A stretch of 64,000 bases of DNA from Streptomyces sp. NRRL WC-3626. GTDB taxonomy: Bacteria; Actinomycetota; Actinomycetes; Streptomycetales; Streptomycetaceae. The position numbers were made by a program, and so were the translations under genes. Shown one piece after another: positions 8,717 to 17,491 of this stretch. The stretch lies in contig NZ_JOCA01000019.1 of the NCBI RefSeq assembly GCF_000718785.1, forward strand, positions 62,001 to 126,000, read 5' to 3'. The number at the start of each line of letters is the position of its first letter. Position 1 is the first letter of the stretch. The notes under the pieces are model-generated. The model was not told the origin of the DNA, did not search any database, and saw only the letters and a list, made by a program, of their open reading frames with translations.

Positions 8717-8913
8717 CAGGCGAGCCTCCGGTTGAGCTCCGCGCTCGCCTTCAGTACATGCTCGGCCGCCTCATTGAACAGCCGTGAGTGTTCGTTTATG
8801 GCCTTGATCACCGCATCGTGCGCGAAGGTCTGCATGCTCCGCCCTTCCGCAGCCGCGCGCTCACGCAGGGCATCGAGCTCTTCGTCTGTAAACCGCAGGT
8901 TCAATCCAGCCAT
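8716..8913 (-). CDS. Ribbon-helix-helix antitoxin of the Doc module
   Basis: A 65-residue protein. The N-terminal strand (LNLRFTDEELDALRERAAAEG) and following helix (MQTFAHDAVIKAINEH) match a ribbon-helix-helix DNA-binding dimer. The remaining C-terminal helix would cover the toxin. It is the first gene of the two-gene operon and shares one base with the toxin start. A 16-bp palindrome sits 9 bases upstream of its ATG, consistent with autorepression. Assignment rests on size, fold pattern and context. Confidence 0.85.
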   Translation of the reverse strand: MAGLNLRFTDEELDALRERAAAEGRSMQTFAHDAVIKAINEHSRLFNEAAEHVLKASAELNRRLA

Positions 8914-8921
8914 GCCATCAC

Positions 8922-8937
8922 GGTACTACGTGGTACC
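8922..8937. promoter_or_regulatory. Likely operator of the toxin-antitoxin operon
   Basis: GGTACTACGTGGTACC is a palindrome with only one mismatched pair (positions 6 and 11). It lies in the 32-base gap between the antitoxin ATG and the end of the MFS gene. Autoregulatory operators in this position are typical for toxin-antitoxin operons. The role is inferred. Confidence 0.6.
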
Positions 8938-8945
8938 ACTCGGTG

Positions 8946-10400
8946 TCATGCTGATTCCGTCCGGACCCGTCCCGCCACCCATGCCCCCGCCAGGGCCACC
9001 GCCGCCATCGGCAGGAACACCGCCGCGAAGGCGGCCGGGTGGGAGCCCGTGGCCTGTGTGGCCGCGTGGGTCACCGTGCCGCCGCCGAGGGCCGCGAAGG
9101 CCGCGCCGCCGGCCGCGAGGAGGAGGACGTTGGAGAGGCCGTCGGAGATCTGGAGGGCGGCGGAGTTGGTGCCGGCCTCCGCGGGCGGCGAGAGCTTGAG
9201 CAGCATGACGCTGGTGGAGGAGATCACCAGACCCATGCCGAAGCAGCCGAAGGCCCAGGCGACGGCCACCGTCCAGGCCGGCACCGACTGGATCAGCACA
9301 CTGGGGGCCGCCGCGATCGCCGCCGCCACCAGGACCATCCCGAGGGTCATCAGACGCTCCCGGTACGGCTCCAGGCGGGGCCTGGACTGGACCCAGGAGC
9401 CCAGGGCCCAGGTGCCGCCGCCGGCCGCGAGGGAGAAACCGGCCAGCGTCGGGCTGAGGCCGCGCTGGGTGACCAGCATCAGCGGGACGAAGGACTCCGC
9501 CGCGATGAAGGACCCGGCCGCGACCCCGCGCAGCAGGACGACCGAGGGGAGTCCGCGGGCCGCGCGGTAGGTGCCGCGCGGGAGCAGGCCGAGTACGGCC
9601 GGGACCAGCAGGGCCACGCCCAGGGCGCCCGGCAGCAGGGAGAGCCAGCGCAGGTCCTGGGCGGCGTACTGCAGCAGGCCCGCACCGAAGGAGATCGCCA
9701 GCGCCAGCCGGATACGGCGGGCGTCGAAGGAGGCGGGCGCGTCCCCGTCCACCGGGCCGGACGCCAGGCGCCGTATCTGCGGCAGGGCGAGCGCCAGCGG
9801 GAACACCACGAGCACCGGTATGCCGAGGAACACCCAGCGCCAGCCGAGGTGCTCGGTCACCGCGCCGGAGGCCAGCGGGCCGACGATCGACGGCACCACC
9901 CAGCTCGCCGCGAACGCCGCCATGATGGCCGGCCGCAGCCGCTCCGGGTAGGCCCGCCCGACGATGACGTACAGCGCGACGATCACCAGCCCGCCGCCGA
10001 GTCCCTGTACGGCCCGCCCCAGAATGAACAGCCACATCGCCCCCGCCGTCCCGGCGAGCAGCAGTCCGACCGCGAACGAGGCGATGCCCCAGGCCAACGG
10101 GGAGAGCGGGCCCCGGCGGTCGGACCACTGGCCGGACAGCACCATGCCGAAGAGGCTGGTGGTGAAGTACCCCGAGAACGCGAACGCGTACAGCGACACC
10201 CCGTCGAGCTCCCGCGCGGCCACCGGCATCGCCGTACCGACCGCCGTCGCCTCGAAGGCGATCAGCAGCACCACGGAGACGACGCCGATGCTCAGCGCCC
10301 GGTAGGGGCGGCTCAGCACGGTCTCGTCGGAGGTGGTTTCCAGGGGTGGGGCGTCGGCGGGCTCGGCGACATCGGTGTCACGCGGGTTCGGGGCGGTCAT
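8946..10400 (-). CDS. MFS transporter (DHA-type efflux family)
   Basis: A 484-residue integral membrane protein with 14 or so hydrophobic segments. It has the MFS motif A region GQWSDRRGPLSPLAWG after the second helix and a motif-C-like stretch (ASWVVPSIVGPLASGAVTEH). The family exports drugs or metabolites by proton antiport. I chose ATG at 10400 (MTAPNPRDTD). The frame is open to 10490, but the extra residues lack family resemblance. No adjacent regulator suggests a substrate. Confidence 0.88.
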   Translation of the reverse strand: MTAPNPRDTDVAEPADAPPLETTSDETVLSRPYRALSIGVVSVVLLIAFEATAVGTAMPVAARELDGVSLYAFAFSGYFTTSLFGMVLSGQWSDRRGPLSPLAWGIASFAVGLLLAGTAGAMWLFILGRAVQGLGGGLVIVALYVIVGRAYPERLRPAIMAAFAASWVVPSIVGPLASGAVTEHLGWRWVFLGIPVLVVFPLALALPQIRRLASGPVDGDAPASFDARRIRLALAISFGAGLLQYAAQDLRWLSLLPGALGVALLVPAVLGLLPRGTYRAARGLPSVVLLRGVAAGSFIAAESFVPLMLVTQRGLSPTLAGFSLAAGGGTWALGSWVQSRPRLEPYRERLMTLGMVLVAAAIAAAPSVLIQSVPAWTVAVAWAFGCFGMGLVISSTSVMLLKLSPPAEAGTNSAALQISDGLSNVLLLAAGGAAFAALGGGTVTHAATQATGSHPAAFAAVFLPMAAVALAGAWVAGRVRTESA

Positions 10401-10589
10401 GACCGCCAGAGTAAGGGCCAAGCCCCGGTTTGACCCCTGTCGGGGGGAGGGGTCCCTACCGGGACCTTGGTCGTAGGACCGCCGTGTCATTCATGAACGG
10501 CGTATGGCAGTCCCATTGCGCCCCCCGCGATTCCCTTGAGCCCCACCCCCACGCCGCCCTACGGTCGACCTGGAGAAACCGCACGACAC

Positions 10590-10661
10590 GGCCGTGTGCC
10601 CGAGTGGCTCAGGGACTCGCCTGCAAAGCGAGTTACGCGGGTTCGATTCCCGCCACGGCCT
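10590..10661 (+). tRNA. tRNA-Cys (GCA)
   Basis: A 72-base cloverleaf. The acceptor arms are GGCCGTG / CACGGCC. The anticodon stem is CTCGC / GCGAG with loop CTGCAAA (anticodon GCA), and the T arm is GCGGG-TTCGATT-CCCGC. The 3' CCA is not encoded (TCCG follows), as is usual in Streptomyces. No integrase or direct repeat suggests an integrated element at this site. Confidence 0.97.
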
Positions 10662-10671
10662 CCGCGAGGAG

Positions 10672-10695
10672 GCGGGGTGCTCTCCGGCACCCCGC
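10672..10695 (+). terminator. Terminator hairpin after tRNA-Cys
   Basis: Perfect 9-bp stem GCGGGGTGC / GCACCCCGC with a 6-base loop, starting 10 bases past the tRNA. It could end tRNA transcription and also the convergent SUKH-4 gene. There is no long T-run. Confidence 0.7.
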
Positions 10696-10712
10696 CCCAA
10701 GGGGGCGCGGGG

Positions 10713-11888
10713 CTACAGAACGCCCCCCGCCTCGTCCTGGAACAGCTCCGTCCAGTAGTGCCACTCCGCGTCCGCTCCCGCCCCCGTGGGGTCGATGGAC
10801 GACAGCACCTGCAACATGGTCAACGCCAGCTGGTCATACGTGTCGCTGGTCAGCGCATGCCCCGACGCCTCGTCGATCGCGTGCTCCCGATGCAGCAGCC
10901 ACAGCGTGAACGCCAGCGTCGAGATGTCCGTGTTCAGCGGCGACAGCACGCAGTCCCTCTCGCTCCAGCTGAACACCGCCCCCGACGCCCCGTCGACGAC
11001 CAGCGCGGTGTCCTCGACCAGATACCCCAGCCGGATCAACCGCTCGGCCCGCGCGGGCAGCCCCGCGTCGGCGAGCGAGTCCTCGTCCGCGTAGTACTCC
11101 GCGAGCGTACGCAGCGGCAGATCCGTGTCCAGCTGGAAGAGGAAACCGTCCTCCGGCAGCCCCGTCTCGCGCAGAAAGCGGCGGGTCGGCTCGTGCGTGA
11201 GCGTGCCGGGGAAGTCGACCTCCTCGAAGCGGACGACTCCGCCCCGCCCGAACTCGTCGTCCAGCAGCCGCCGGGGGAGGTCCAGGGCGAGACCCGATGC
11301 CGTGCCGGGGCCCGCGATCAGCGCCAGCGGCCTGATCAGCGCGGCCATCTTCCAGAACGGTGCCGGCTCGCCGTCCGTGCCCTCCTCGAACACCGCGAGC
11401 AGCTGCCGGGACGCCTCGGCGACCGCCTTCGTGCCGTACCGGCCCGCGTAGGCGGCGAACTGGCCTCGCAGTCCCGCCAGTTCGTCCGTCGCCGCCGCGA
11501 ACCGCACCAGCGTCGGCAGGGACGGGGCGAGCGGGCGGCGGTCCATCAGATCGGGGCGGTCGTGGAGGAAGAACGTCGTGGACACCTCGCCGGTCGCGCC
11601 GTCGAGCAGTACCGACTCCGTCTCCAGTCCGCCCGGTCCCAGCATGCCGCCGATGACGAGCTGGTCCCGCAGCTCGGCCGGGAGCCGGTCCTCGGGGTCG
11701 CCGGTGGAATCGCGCACCGTGCGCGGGCCGCCCTCCCGGGCGAGTTCGGCGAAGCCGAACAGGCCGCTGTCGGCGGGCAGTCCGGGGCCGGTCAGCCAGC
11801 CGCGCGTGGACGCGTGCGTGATGTGGGGATCGAGGTCGGCGCCGGTGAGTGTGATCGCCGCCGCGACAACGGTGTCGGTCGTGCTCAT
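10713..11888 (-). CDS. SUKH-4-type immunity-family protein
   Basis: A 391-residue cytoplasmic protein. The C-terminal half (from about residue 230) has the SUKH-4 pattern FLRETGLPEDGFLFQLD ... LRTLAEYYAD followed by a strand-rich core ending near HREHA. The N-terminal half has a related layout (THASTRGWLTGPGLP ... LFGFAELA), so two tandem SUKH-like units are likely. SUKH proteins usually neutralise polymorphic or contact-dependent nuclease toxins. No toxin gene is adjacent, so it may be an orphan immunity gene or have another role in Streptomyces. It is convergent with tRNA-Cys. Confidence 0.7.
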   Translation of the reverse strand: MSTTDTVVAAAITLTGADLDPHITHASTRGWLTGPGLPADSGLFGFAELAREGGPRTVRDSTGDPEDRLPAELRDQLVIGGMLGPGGLETESVLLDGATGEVSTTFFLHDRPDLMDRRPLAPSLPTLVRFAAATDELAGLRGQFAAYAGRYGTKAVAEASRQLLAVFEEGTDGEPAPFWKMAALIRPLALIAGPGTASGLALDLPRRLLDDEFGRGGVVRFEEVDFPGTLTHEPTRRFLRETGLPEDGFLFQLDTDLPLRTLAEYYADEDSLADAGLPARAERLIRLGYLVEDTALVVDGASGAVFSWSERDCVLSPLNTDISTLAFTLWLLHREHAIDEASGHALTSDTYDQLALTMLQVLSSIDPTGAGADAEWHYWTELFQDEAGGVL

Positions 11889-12114
11889 GATTCCCCCGCG
11901 ATACGTGTGCTCGGTCCCGGGCCCGCGAACACCCCGCCCCGGGCAGGACGGACCGGACCCTTCCGGGCCGGCGGCCGTCCCCCACTTCTCGGAAGACTAC
12001 GCGCCACCACTGACAACGCCCCGGACCCGGGGACGCCATCCAACGCCCCCACCACACAAGACGCCTGAGCGGCCGTCCGCGTTGCCTTCCGCGGCGAGAA
12101 TCACCCGGGGGAAT

Positions 12115-14421
12115 TCAGCCGCCGGTCACCACCGCGGCCTGCGGCCGGATCGGCAGCCGGTTGACCGGACGGCCCGTGGCGGCCCGTACGGCGGAGGCGA
12201 TCGCCGCCGGTGAGGTCACCACCGGTACCGCGCTGACGGCCTTCGCGCCGAACGGCGCGACCACGTCCCGCTCCTCGACCAGCTTGACGATGTGGATGTC
12301 CGGCGCGTCGAGGGCGGTCGGGAGGGCGTAGCCGGTCAGGTCGGGGTGGCGGACCAGGCCGCGCGGGGTGCGCAGGTTCTCGGTGAGCGCGGCGCCCAGT
12401 CCCTGGGTCACGCCCGCCTCGATCCGCGCGGCCAGCTGCGCCGGGTTGAGCACCCGCCCCACGTCCTGGGCGACGGCCAGCTCGACGACCCGTACGGAGC
12501 CGATCTCGATGTCGACGTCGACCACCGCGCGGACGGCGCAGAACGCCATGCCGACGAAGGCGTCGCCCTGTCCGGCCTCGTCCAGCGGCTCCGTCGGATG
12601 CGGGCGGCACTGGGCGGTGGCCCACAGTTCCTTGCCGTCCATCGCCTCGGTGACGGTGGTGGACAGCACACCGTCGTACGAGGTGATCCTGCCGTCGGTG
12701 ATCTGAAGCAGCTCGTGGGACATGCCGAACTGGTGCGCGAGGGGCTGCAGGAGCTGGGTGCGGACCATCTTCGCCGCCCGCTCCACCGCGCCGCCGGACA
12801 CCCAGGTGTGCCGGCCCCGGCAGCCGGGGCCGGCCGGGGGCTGGTCGGTGTCGACGGGCACCACGTGCACCTCGTCGATGCCGAGGGTCTCCTGGACGAT
12901 CTGCCGGGCCAGGGTGGAGAACCCCTGCCCGTTCTCGACCGCCGCGCACAGTACGGTCGCGACGCCGCCCTGGACGCGCACGGTGGCCGTGGACACCTCG
13001 TCCGCGCCCTCCGCGCCGAGCATGTGCACCATGCCGAGGCCGTAGCCGACACCCCGGCGCACCGCGCCCGGGTCGCCCGCGCCCTCGGGGCCGCCGGGCA
13101 GCAGCCACTCGTCCTCGGGAGTGTCCTTCGGCAGCGGCGGCAGCGGGAAGTCCCGTACGGCTTCGAGGAGTTCCGCGACCGGGGCCGGGCAGGTCACCGT
13201 CTGGCCGGTGGGCAGGACGTCGCCGGTCGCCATCACGTTGCGCAGGCGCAGTTCGGCCGGGTCGACGCCGAGCTTCTTGGCGAGCTTGTCCATCTGCGCC
13301 TCGTAGGCGGCGCACACCTGCATGGCGCCCTCGCCGCGCACATGGCCGGAGGGCGGGTTGTTGGTGCGGACGGCCCAGCCCTCGATGAAGGCGTTGGGGA
13401 CGACGTACGGGCCGCAGGCGAAGGCGACGGCGGCCGCGAGGGCGTCGGACGAGGTGTCGGCGTAGGCACCCGCGTCGAGCAGGATCTGCGCCTCGACCTT
13501 GACGAGTCGGCCCTCGGCGTCGGCGTGGTGGCGGTAGCGCAGCAGGGTGGGGTGGCGGTGGGTGTGGCCGAGGAAGGACTCCTCGCGCGTGGCGGCGAGC
13601 TTCACCGGGAGGCCGGTCTTCAGCGCGAGCAGGCCGAGCGGGAGCTGGAAGCTGCGGTCCTCGCGGTCGGCGGTGGCGCCGGGGACGCCGGTGACGACGA
13701 CCTTCACCCGTTCGGGTTCCAGGCCGAACGCGGCGGCGGCGGTGTCCCGGTCGCCGTGCGGGTCGGTGGAGGCCAGGTACAGCTCCACGCCGCCGTCCGG
13801 GCGGGGCACGGCGAGTCCGGCCTCGGCTCCTATGGGGGCGGGGTCCTGGCGGCCGATGCGGTACAGGCCCTCGACGACGACGTCACCGGCCGCGTCGGGG
13901 TCGCCGTGGCGCAGCGGGATGTGCCGGATCAGATTGCCGTCGGGGTGCAGCGGTTCGGCCTCGAACGCCTGCTCGGGGTCGATGACCGGGTCGAGGACCT
14001 CGTACTCGACGATGACGGCGGCGGCCGCCATCCGCGCGGTGTCGGGGTGGTCGGCGGCGACGGCTGCGAGGGGCTCGCCGTGGTGGCGTACGACCTCGGA
14101 GGCGAAGACGGGCCGGTCGGCGGTGCCGCGGCCGTGCAGCGGGTCGCCGGGGACGTCCTCGTGCGTGACGACCGCGCGGACGCCGGGCATCTCCCGCGCG
14201 TGCGTGGTGTCGATGGACACGACGCGCGCGTGCGGGTGCGGTGAGCGGAGCACGGCCGCCCACAGCAGGCCCTCGGCCCACAGGTCGGCCGCGTACGGGA
14301 AGGTGCCCTCGGTCTTGGCGCGGGCGTCGGCGGCCGGGAGGGAGACGCCGAGCCCGCGCGGGAGCGGTTCCGGCTCGGGGGCGGCCTCCGTGGCCTGCGC
14401 GGTGGCTGCTTCGTTGGTCAC
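12115..14421 (-). CDS. Xanthine dehydrogenase-family molybdenum-binding subunit, active-site motifs altered
   Basis: A 768-residue large subunit of the molybdo-flavoenzyme family. The fold is clear from the N-terminal a/b hammerhead (GTFPYAADLW ... VRAVVTHEDVPGD), TREESFLGHTHRHP, and AAYEAQMDKLAKKLGVDPAELRLRN. Hallmark cofactor and catalytic motifs differ. The usual GGxFGGKE loop reads GVPGATADRED, RGFG reads RGEG, and the terminal GVGEPP reads AVSAVP, which puts Ala731 where the catalytic Glu should be. It is the last gene of a three-gene operon, and its start overlaps the iron-sulfur gene stop (ATGA). It may be an enzyme with changed chemistry or a non-catalytic homologue. Confidence 0.85.
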   Translation of the reverse strand: MTNEAATAQATEAAPEPEPLPRGLGVSLPAADARAKTEGTFPYAADLWAEGLLWAAVLRSPHPHARVVSIDTTHAREMPGVRAVVTHEDVPGDPLHGRGTADRPVFASEVVRHHGEPLAAVAADHPDTARMAAAAVIVEYEVLDPVIDPEQAFEAEPLHPDGNLIRHIPLRHGDPDAAGDVVVEGLYRIGRQDPAPIGAEAGLAVPRPDGGVELYLASTDPHGDRDTAAAAFGLEPERVKVVVTGVPGATADREDRSFQLPLGLLALKTGLPVKLAATREESFLGHTHRHPTLLRYRHHADAEGRLVKVEAQILLDAGAYADTSSDALAAAVAFACGPYVVPNAFIEGWAVRTNNPPSGHVRGEGAMQVCAAYEAQMDKLAKKLGVDPAELRLRNVMATGDVLPTGQTVTCPAPVAELLEAVRDFPLPPLPKDTPEDEWLLPGGPEGAGDPGAVRRGVGYGLGMVHMLGAEGADEVSTATVRVQGGVATVLCAAVENGQGFSTLARQIVQETLGIDEVHVVPVDTDQPPAGPGCRGRHTWVSGGAVERAAKMVRTQLLQPLAHQFGMSHELLQITDGRITSYDGVLSTTVTEAMDGKELWATAQCRPHPTEPLDEAGQGDAFVGMAFCAVRAVVDVDIEIGSVRVVELAVAQDVGRVLNPAQLAARIEAGVTQGLGAALTENLRTPRGLVRHPDLTGYALPTALDAPDIHIVKLVEERDVVAPFGAKAVSAVPVVTSPAAIASAVRAATGRPVNRLPIRPQAAVVTGG

Positions 14422-16310
14422 GCCTGGCCTCCGTCCGTGCCGTAGGGCTGGTCATGGGGTTCGCCGGGTCCGGTGACGCCGAACGCGGACGGGTTGACAC
14501 CGCCGGCGCCGGGACCCGCCTGGTGCGGGATGCGGGGCGTGTCGGCGTCGCCGTCGCCGTCGTCCTCGGCCGCGTGCGCCTCGCGTTCGGCGACGACCTC
14601 CCGGACCGCGTCGACCACGCCCCGGTAGCCGGAGCAGCGGCACAGGTTGCCGCACAGGGCCTGGCGGGTCTCCAGGTCGGTGGGTGCCGGATTGCCCTCG
14701 AGGAGGTCGTGCACGGTCATCGCCATGCCGGGCACGCAGAAGCCGCACTGCACGGCGCCGCACCGCGCGAGCGCCCGCTGCACGTCGGAGGGGCGGCCGT
14801 CCTGCGCCAGGCCCTCGACGGTACGGACCTCGGTGCCGGCCGCGGTGACGGCGGGGACCAGGCAGGACGCGACGAGACGGCCGTCGACCTGCACGTTGCA
14901 CGCGCCGCACTCGCCCTGCGAGCAGCCGTCCTTGGCCCCGGCGAGACCGAGGCGCTCGCGCAGCACGTAGAGCAGCGACTCGCCGATCCAGGCGTCGGTG
15001 ACGGGCCGGTCGGTGCCGTTGACGCGGAGCACGTAGGAGGCGAGGGGGTGGTCGTCGTGGGGCGGCTCGTGCGGCGCGTCCGGGGCGGGCCCGCCCTGAT
15101 CGGCCGGGGTGTCCGAAGTGCCGGACTCCGTGGCGGCGTCCGGGGCGTCGGCGGGCTCCGTCACCGGTTCCGCGTCGGGGGCGTCGGACGGCTCGGAGGG
15201 GTCGTCGGCGGCCTCGGGGCCCTGCGGGGCGTCCGCGGCCCCGGAAGCGGGCTCAGGGGCGTCCTGGCCGCCCGGGCGCGGGTGCTCCCGGAGGCCGTCC
15301 GGGGCGCCCTCGGCGCTCTCCGCGCCGGCCGGCCACCGCGGCTGCCCGGCGTAGGAGTCGGCGGGCAGCGGCTGGGGCACACCGGCCGACCGCGGCCCGT
15401 CGTGCTGCCCGGACGCGTGCTCGCCCGTGGGCGTGCCGTGGGCGGGCGTGCCGCCGAAGACGTCCTGCCCGGGCGCGTGCCCGGCGGGCGGCAGGGGCGT
15501 GCCCTGGGCGGGTGTCCCGCCGAAGACGTCCTGCCGCGGTGCCTGCCCGGCGGGCGGTACGGGCGTGCCCTGGGCCGGTGTTCCGCCGTACGGGGCCTGG
15601 GCGTGGCCGTCCGCGTGCGGGAGGGGCCGGCCGCCGTACGTGCCCGTGTCCTGCGGCTGCCGCGGGGCGGGGTTCTCGTCGTGGGCGCGCTCGTCCCGTA
15701 CGGGGCCGTGCTCGTCGCCCTCCTGCGGGACTCCGGGGACGCCGGGGCCCCACGGGCGGCCGATGTCCTGCGGGGGCGCCCAGGGGGCCGCCGCGCCGCC
15801 GGGCAGCGTGGGCGGCGGGGTGCCGCCCCACTGCTCGACCAGGGAGGACTGGGTGAACTCGCCCGACTCGTCCGGCAGCTCGCCGTCCGCCACCGGGATC
15901 GACCACTGGCCGGTGACGTCCTGTCCGGGCGCGGGGTTCTGCGGGGAGCGCTCCTCGAAGGCCCACTGCCCGGTGGCGCCCGGGTTGTACGTGAACCGGT
16001 CCCCCTGCGTCCCGCCCGTCGCCGGGTCGTGCCACTGGGCGCCGTCGACGGGCGCGCCGGGCACGCCCCAGGTGCCGGTGGCCGCCGGGTCGGTGCCCGC
16101 GGTGGCCGCCGGGTCGACGGTGATCTGCGGCGGCACATAACCGTGGCCGGGCGCGGCGAGCGGGCTCTCCATGGCGTCCAGGAGGGCGTCGATGCCGCCC
16201 TCGGGGAGGTTCACGAAGGCCGTGGCGCCGTCGTCGTAGTCGCCCTGCGGCAGCGGGTCCCAGCGGCTGCCGCCCGGGGGCCTGCCCTGTCCTTGCTGGT
16301 CGTCGGTCAC
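14418..16310 (-). CDS. 2Fe-2S subunit of the xanthine dehydrogenase-like enzyme with a long Pro/Gly-rich N-terminal extension
   Basis: A 630-residue protein. The last 200 residues are a canonical two-cluster [2Fe-2S] subunit: CSQGECGAC for the plant-ferredoxin cluster, then CGFC and CGNLCRC for the alpha-helical cluster. Family members are normally 150-200 residues long. The first 430 residues are low-complexity Pro/Gly/Thr/Gln sequence containing imperfect repeats (GGTPAQGTP ... PPAGQAP ... QDVF, three copies near the middle). I chose GTG at 16310, which overlaps the FAD-subunit stop as GTGA. It passes electrons from molybdenum to FAD. The function of the extension is unknown. Confidence 0.85.
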   Translation of the reverse strand: MTDDQQGQGRPPGGSRWDPLPQGDYDDGATAFVNLPEGGIDALLDAMESPLAAPGHGYVPPQITVDPAATAGTDPAATGTWGVPGAPVDGAQWHDPATGGTQGDRFTYNPGATGQWAFEERSPQNPAPGQDVTGQWSIPVADGELPDESGEFTQSSLVEQWGGTPPPTLPGGAAAPWAPPQDIGRPWGPGVPGVPQEGDEHGPVRDERAHDENPAPRQPQDTGTYGGRPLPHADGHAQAPYGGTPAQGTPVPPAGQAPRQDVFGGTPAQGTPLPPAGHAPGQDVFGGTPAHGTPTGEHASGQHDGPRSAGVPQPLPADSYAGQPRWPAGAESAEGAPDGLREHPRPGGQDAPEPASGAADAPQGPEAADDPSEPSDAPDAEPVTEPADAPDAATESGTSDTPADQGGPAPDAPHEPPHDDHPLASYVLRVNGTDRPVTDAWIGESLLYVLRERLGLAGAKDGCSQGECGACNVQVDGRLVASCLVPAVTAAGTEVRTVEGLAQDGRPSDVQRALARCGAVQCGFCVPGMAMTVHDLLEGNPAPTDLETRQALCGNLCRCSGYRGVVDAVREVVAEREAHAAEDDGDGDADTPRIPHQAGPGAGGVNPSAFGVTGPGEPHDQPYGTDGGQA

Positions 16311-17200
16311 GACAGCGCCCTCCCCAGTGCTCGTCGGGCCAGCGCGGCGACGGTGCGCCGCAGATGCAGTACCGCGGGCGGAAGCGGCGCGGCGGTGCCG
16401 TCCTCGCCGGGGGCGGCGTCGGGGATGCAGGCCGCGGCGACGTACTCCCCGAACGCGTTCAGTGCCTCGGGCACGATCGCGCGGTTGTTGTCCCAGTCGA
16501 TGAGCTGCGCCACCCACTGCTCGGCGTCCAGGGGCCGCAGCGGCATCGGCGCGATGGCGCCCACCGCGCAGCGCACCCCGCGGCGGGCGGGGTCGAGCAC
16601 GAGGGCGACGGAGGCGACGGCACGGCCCGGCCCGGTGCGGCCGGTCGCCTTGAGGAAGACCTGGGGCGCGTGCAGCAGCGGCACGCGCACGAAGCCGATG
16701 AGCTCGCCGGGGCGCAACAGGTCCATCCCGGCCAGCAGGTGCGACACCGGGACCTCACGGCGGACACCGCCGGGACCGGCGACGACCAGGGTGGCCTCCA
16801 GCGCGGCGAGCACCGGCAGCGCGTCCCCGGTGGGGGCTGCGGAGGCGATGTTGCCGCCCAGGGTGCCCGCGTTGCGGATGTGCGGCGGTCCGGCCGCGCG
16901 CGCGGCGGCGGCGAGCGCCGGGATGAGGGCGGCGAAGTCGGGGCGGCCCATACGCGCGTGGGTGAGGCCGGCGCCGAGGAGCGCGTGTCCGTCCAGGTAC
17001 TGCCAGCCGCGGATCTCGCTGATCTTGCCGAGGCCGACCAGCGCGGCGGGCCTGAGCTGCCCGGAGTTGACGGCGGCCATCAGATCGGTGCCGCCCGCGA
17101 CGGGCACGGCGGCGGGCATCGCCGTGAGGACCGCCACGGCCTCGTCGAGTGTCGTGGGCAGCGTCACGGCCTGCGCCGCCTGCGGTGCGTGCGTGCTCAA
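16307..17200 (-). CDS. FAD-binding subunit of the xanthine dehydrogenase-like enzyme
   Basis: A 297-residue medium subunit (CoxM/XdhC-like). It has the PCMH-type FAD site, seen as PVAGGTDLMAAVNSG near the N-terminus and IRNAGTLGGNIASAAPTGD in the middle, followed by the CO dehydrogenase flavoprotein C-terminal domain. The likely start is TTG at 17200 (MSTHAPQAAQAV), preceded by GGGAAGGGG at good spacing. No ATG is available near the domain start. It is the first gene of the operon FAD - FeS - Mo, and its stop overlaps the next start by GTGA. Confidence 0.85.
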   Translation of the reverse strand: MSTHAPQAAQAVTLPTTLDEAVAVLTAMPAAVPVAGGTDLMAAVNSGQLRPAALVGLGKISEIRGWQYLDGHALLGAGLTHARMGRPDFAALIPALAAAARAAGPPHIRNAGTLGGNIASAAPTGDALPVLAALEATLVVAGPGGVRREVPVSHLLAGMDLLRPGELIGFVRVPLLHAPQVFLKATGRTGPGRAVASVALVLDPARRGVRCAVGAIAPMPLRPLDAEQWVAQLIDWDNNRAIVPEALNAFGEYVAAACIPDAAPGEDGTAAPLPPAVLHLRRTVAALARRALGRALS

Positions 17201-17452
17201 GTCCGGCTGCCCCTTCCCGCTGCCCCACCTGGTCCCACCTGTGCTGCCGTACGGTACGGCCTGACAGGGCGGACGTGGCAACTCTGGCACATCTTGACAG
17301 GTGCCGAAGACGGGGGTCCGCTAGGAGGCATTCGCCCACCTCGTCCCGGTCGTGGCCGGTTTTCGCACGGCATCGCCGGTGCGCCGGGAATTGCCACTCT
17401 TCGGTGACCCTTGTTCCCGTTTCGCACAGGCTGTTCGGCGCCGGACGGGCGG

Positions 17453-17488
17453 GCGCCGCCCGAGGGTTCGGGGACCCTCGGGCGGCGC
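17453..17488 (-). terminator. Terminator of the hexosaminidase/ABC operon
   Basis: Perfect 15-bp stem (17453-17467 with 17474-17488) and a 6-base loop, three bases beyond the hexosaminidase stop. It closes the leftward operon 17492-22290. Confidence 0.8.
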
Positions 17489-17491
17489 GGG

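Noticed and set aside
10590..10720. Integration site of a prophage or conjugative element at tRNA-Cys
   Set aside because: No integrase, no repeated tRNA 3' end and no phage genes nearby.
15425..15600. Tandem repeats in the 2Fe-2S gene as a mobile or regulatory repeat
   Set aside because: They keep reading frame and encode imperfect protein repeats, so they are treated as part of the gene.
12292..17264. Long plus-strand frames opposite the xanthine dehydrogenase-like operon
   Set aside because: The minus-strand frames carry full cofactor motifs and coupled starts; the plus-strand products show no family pattern.
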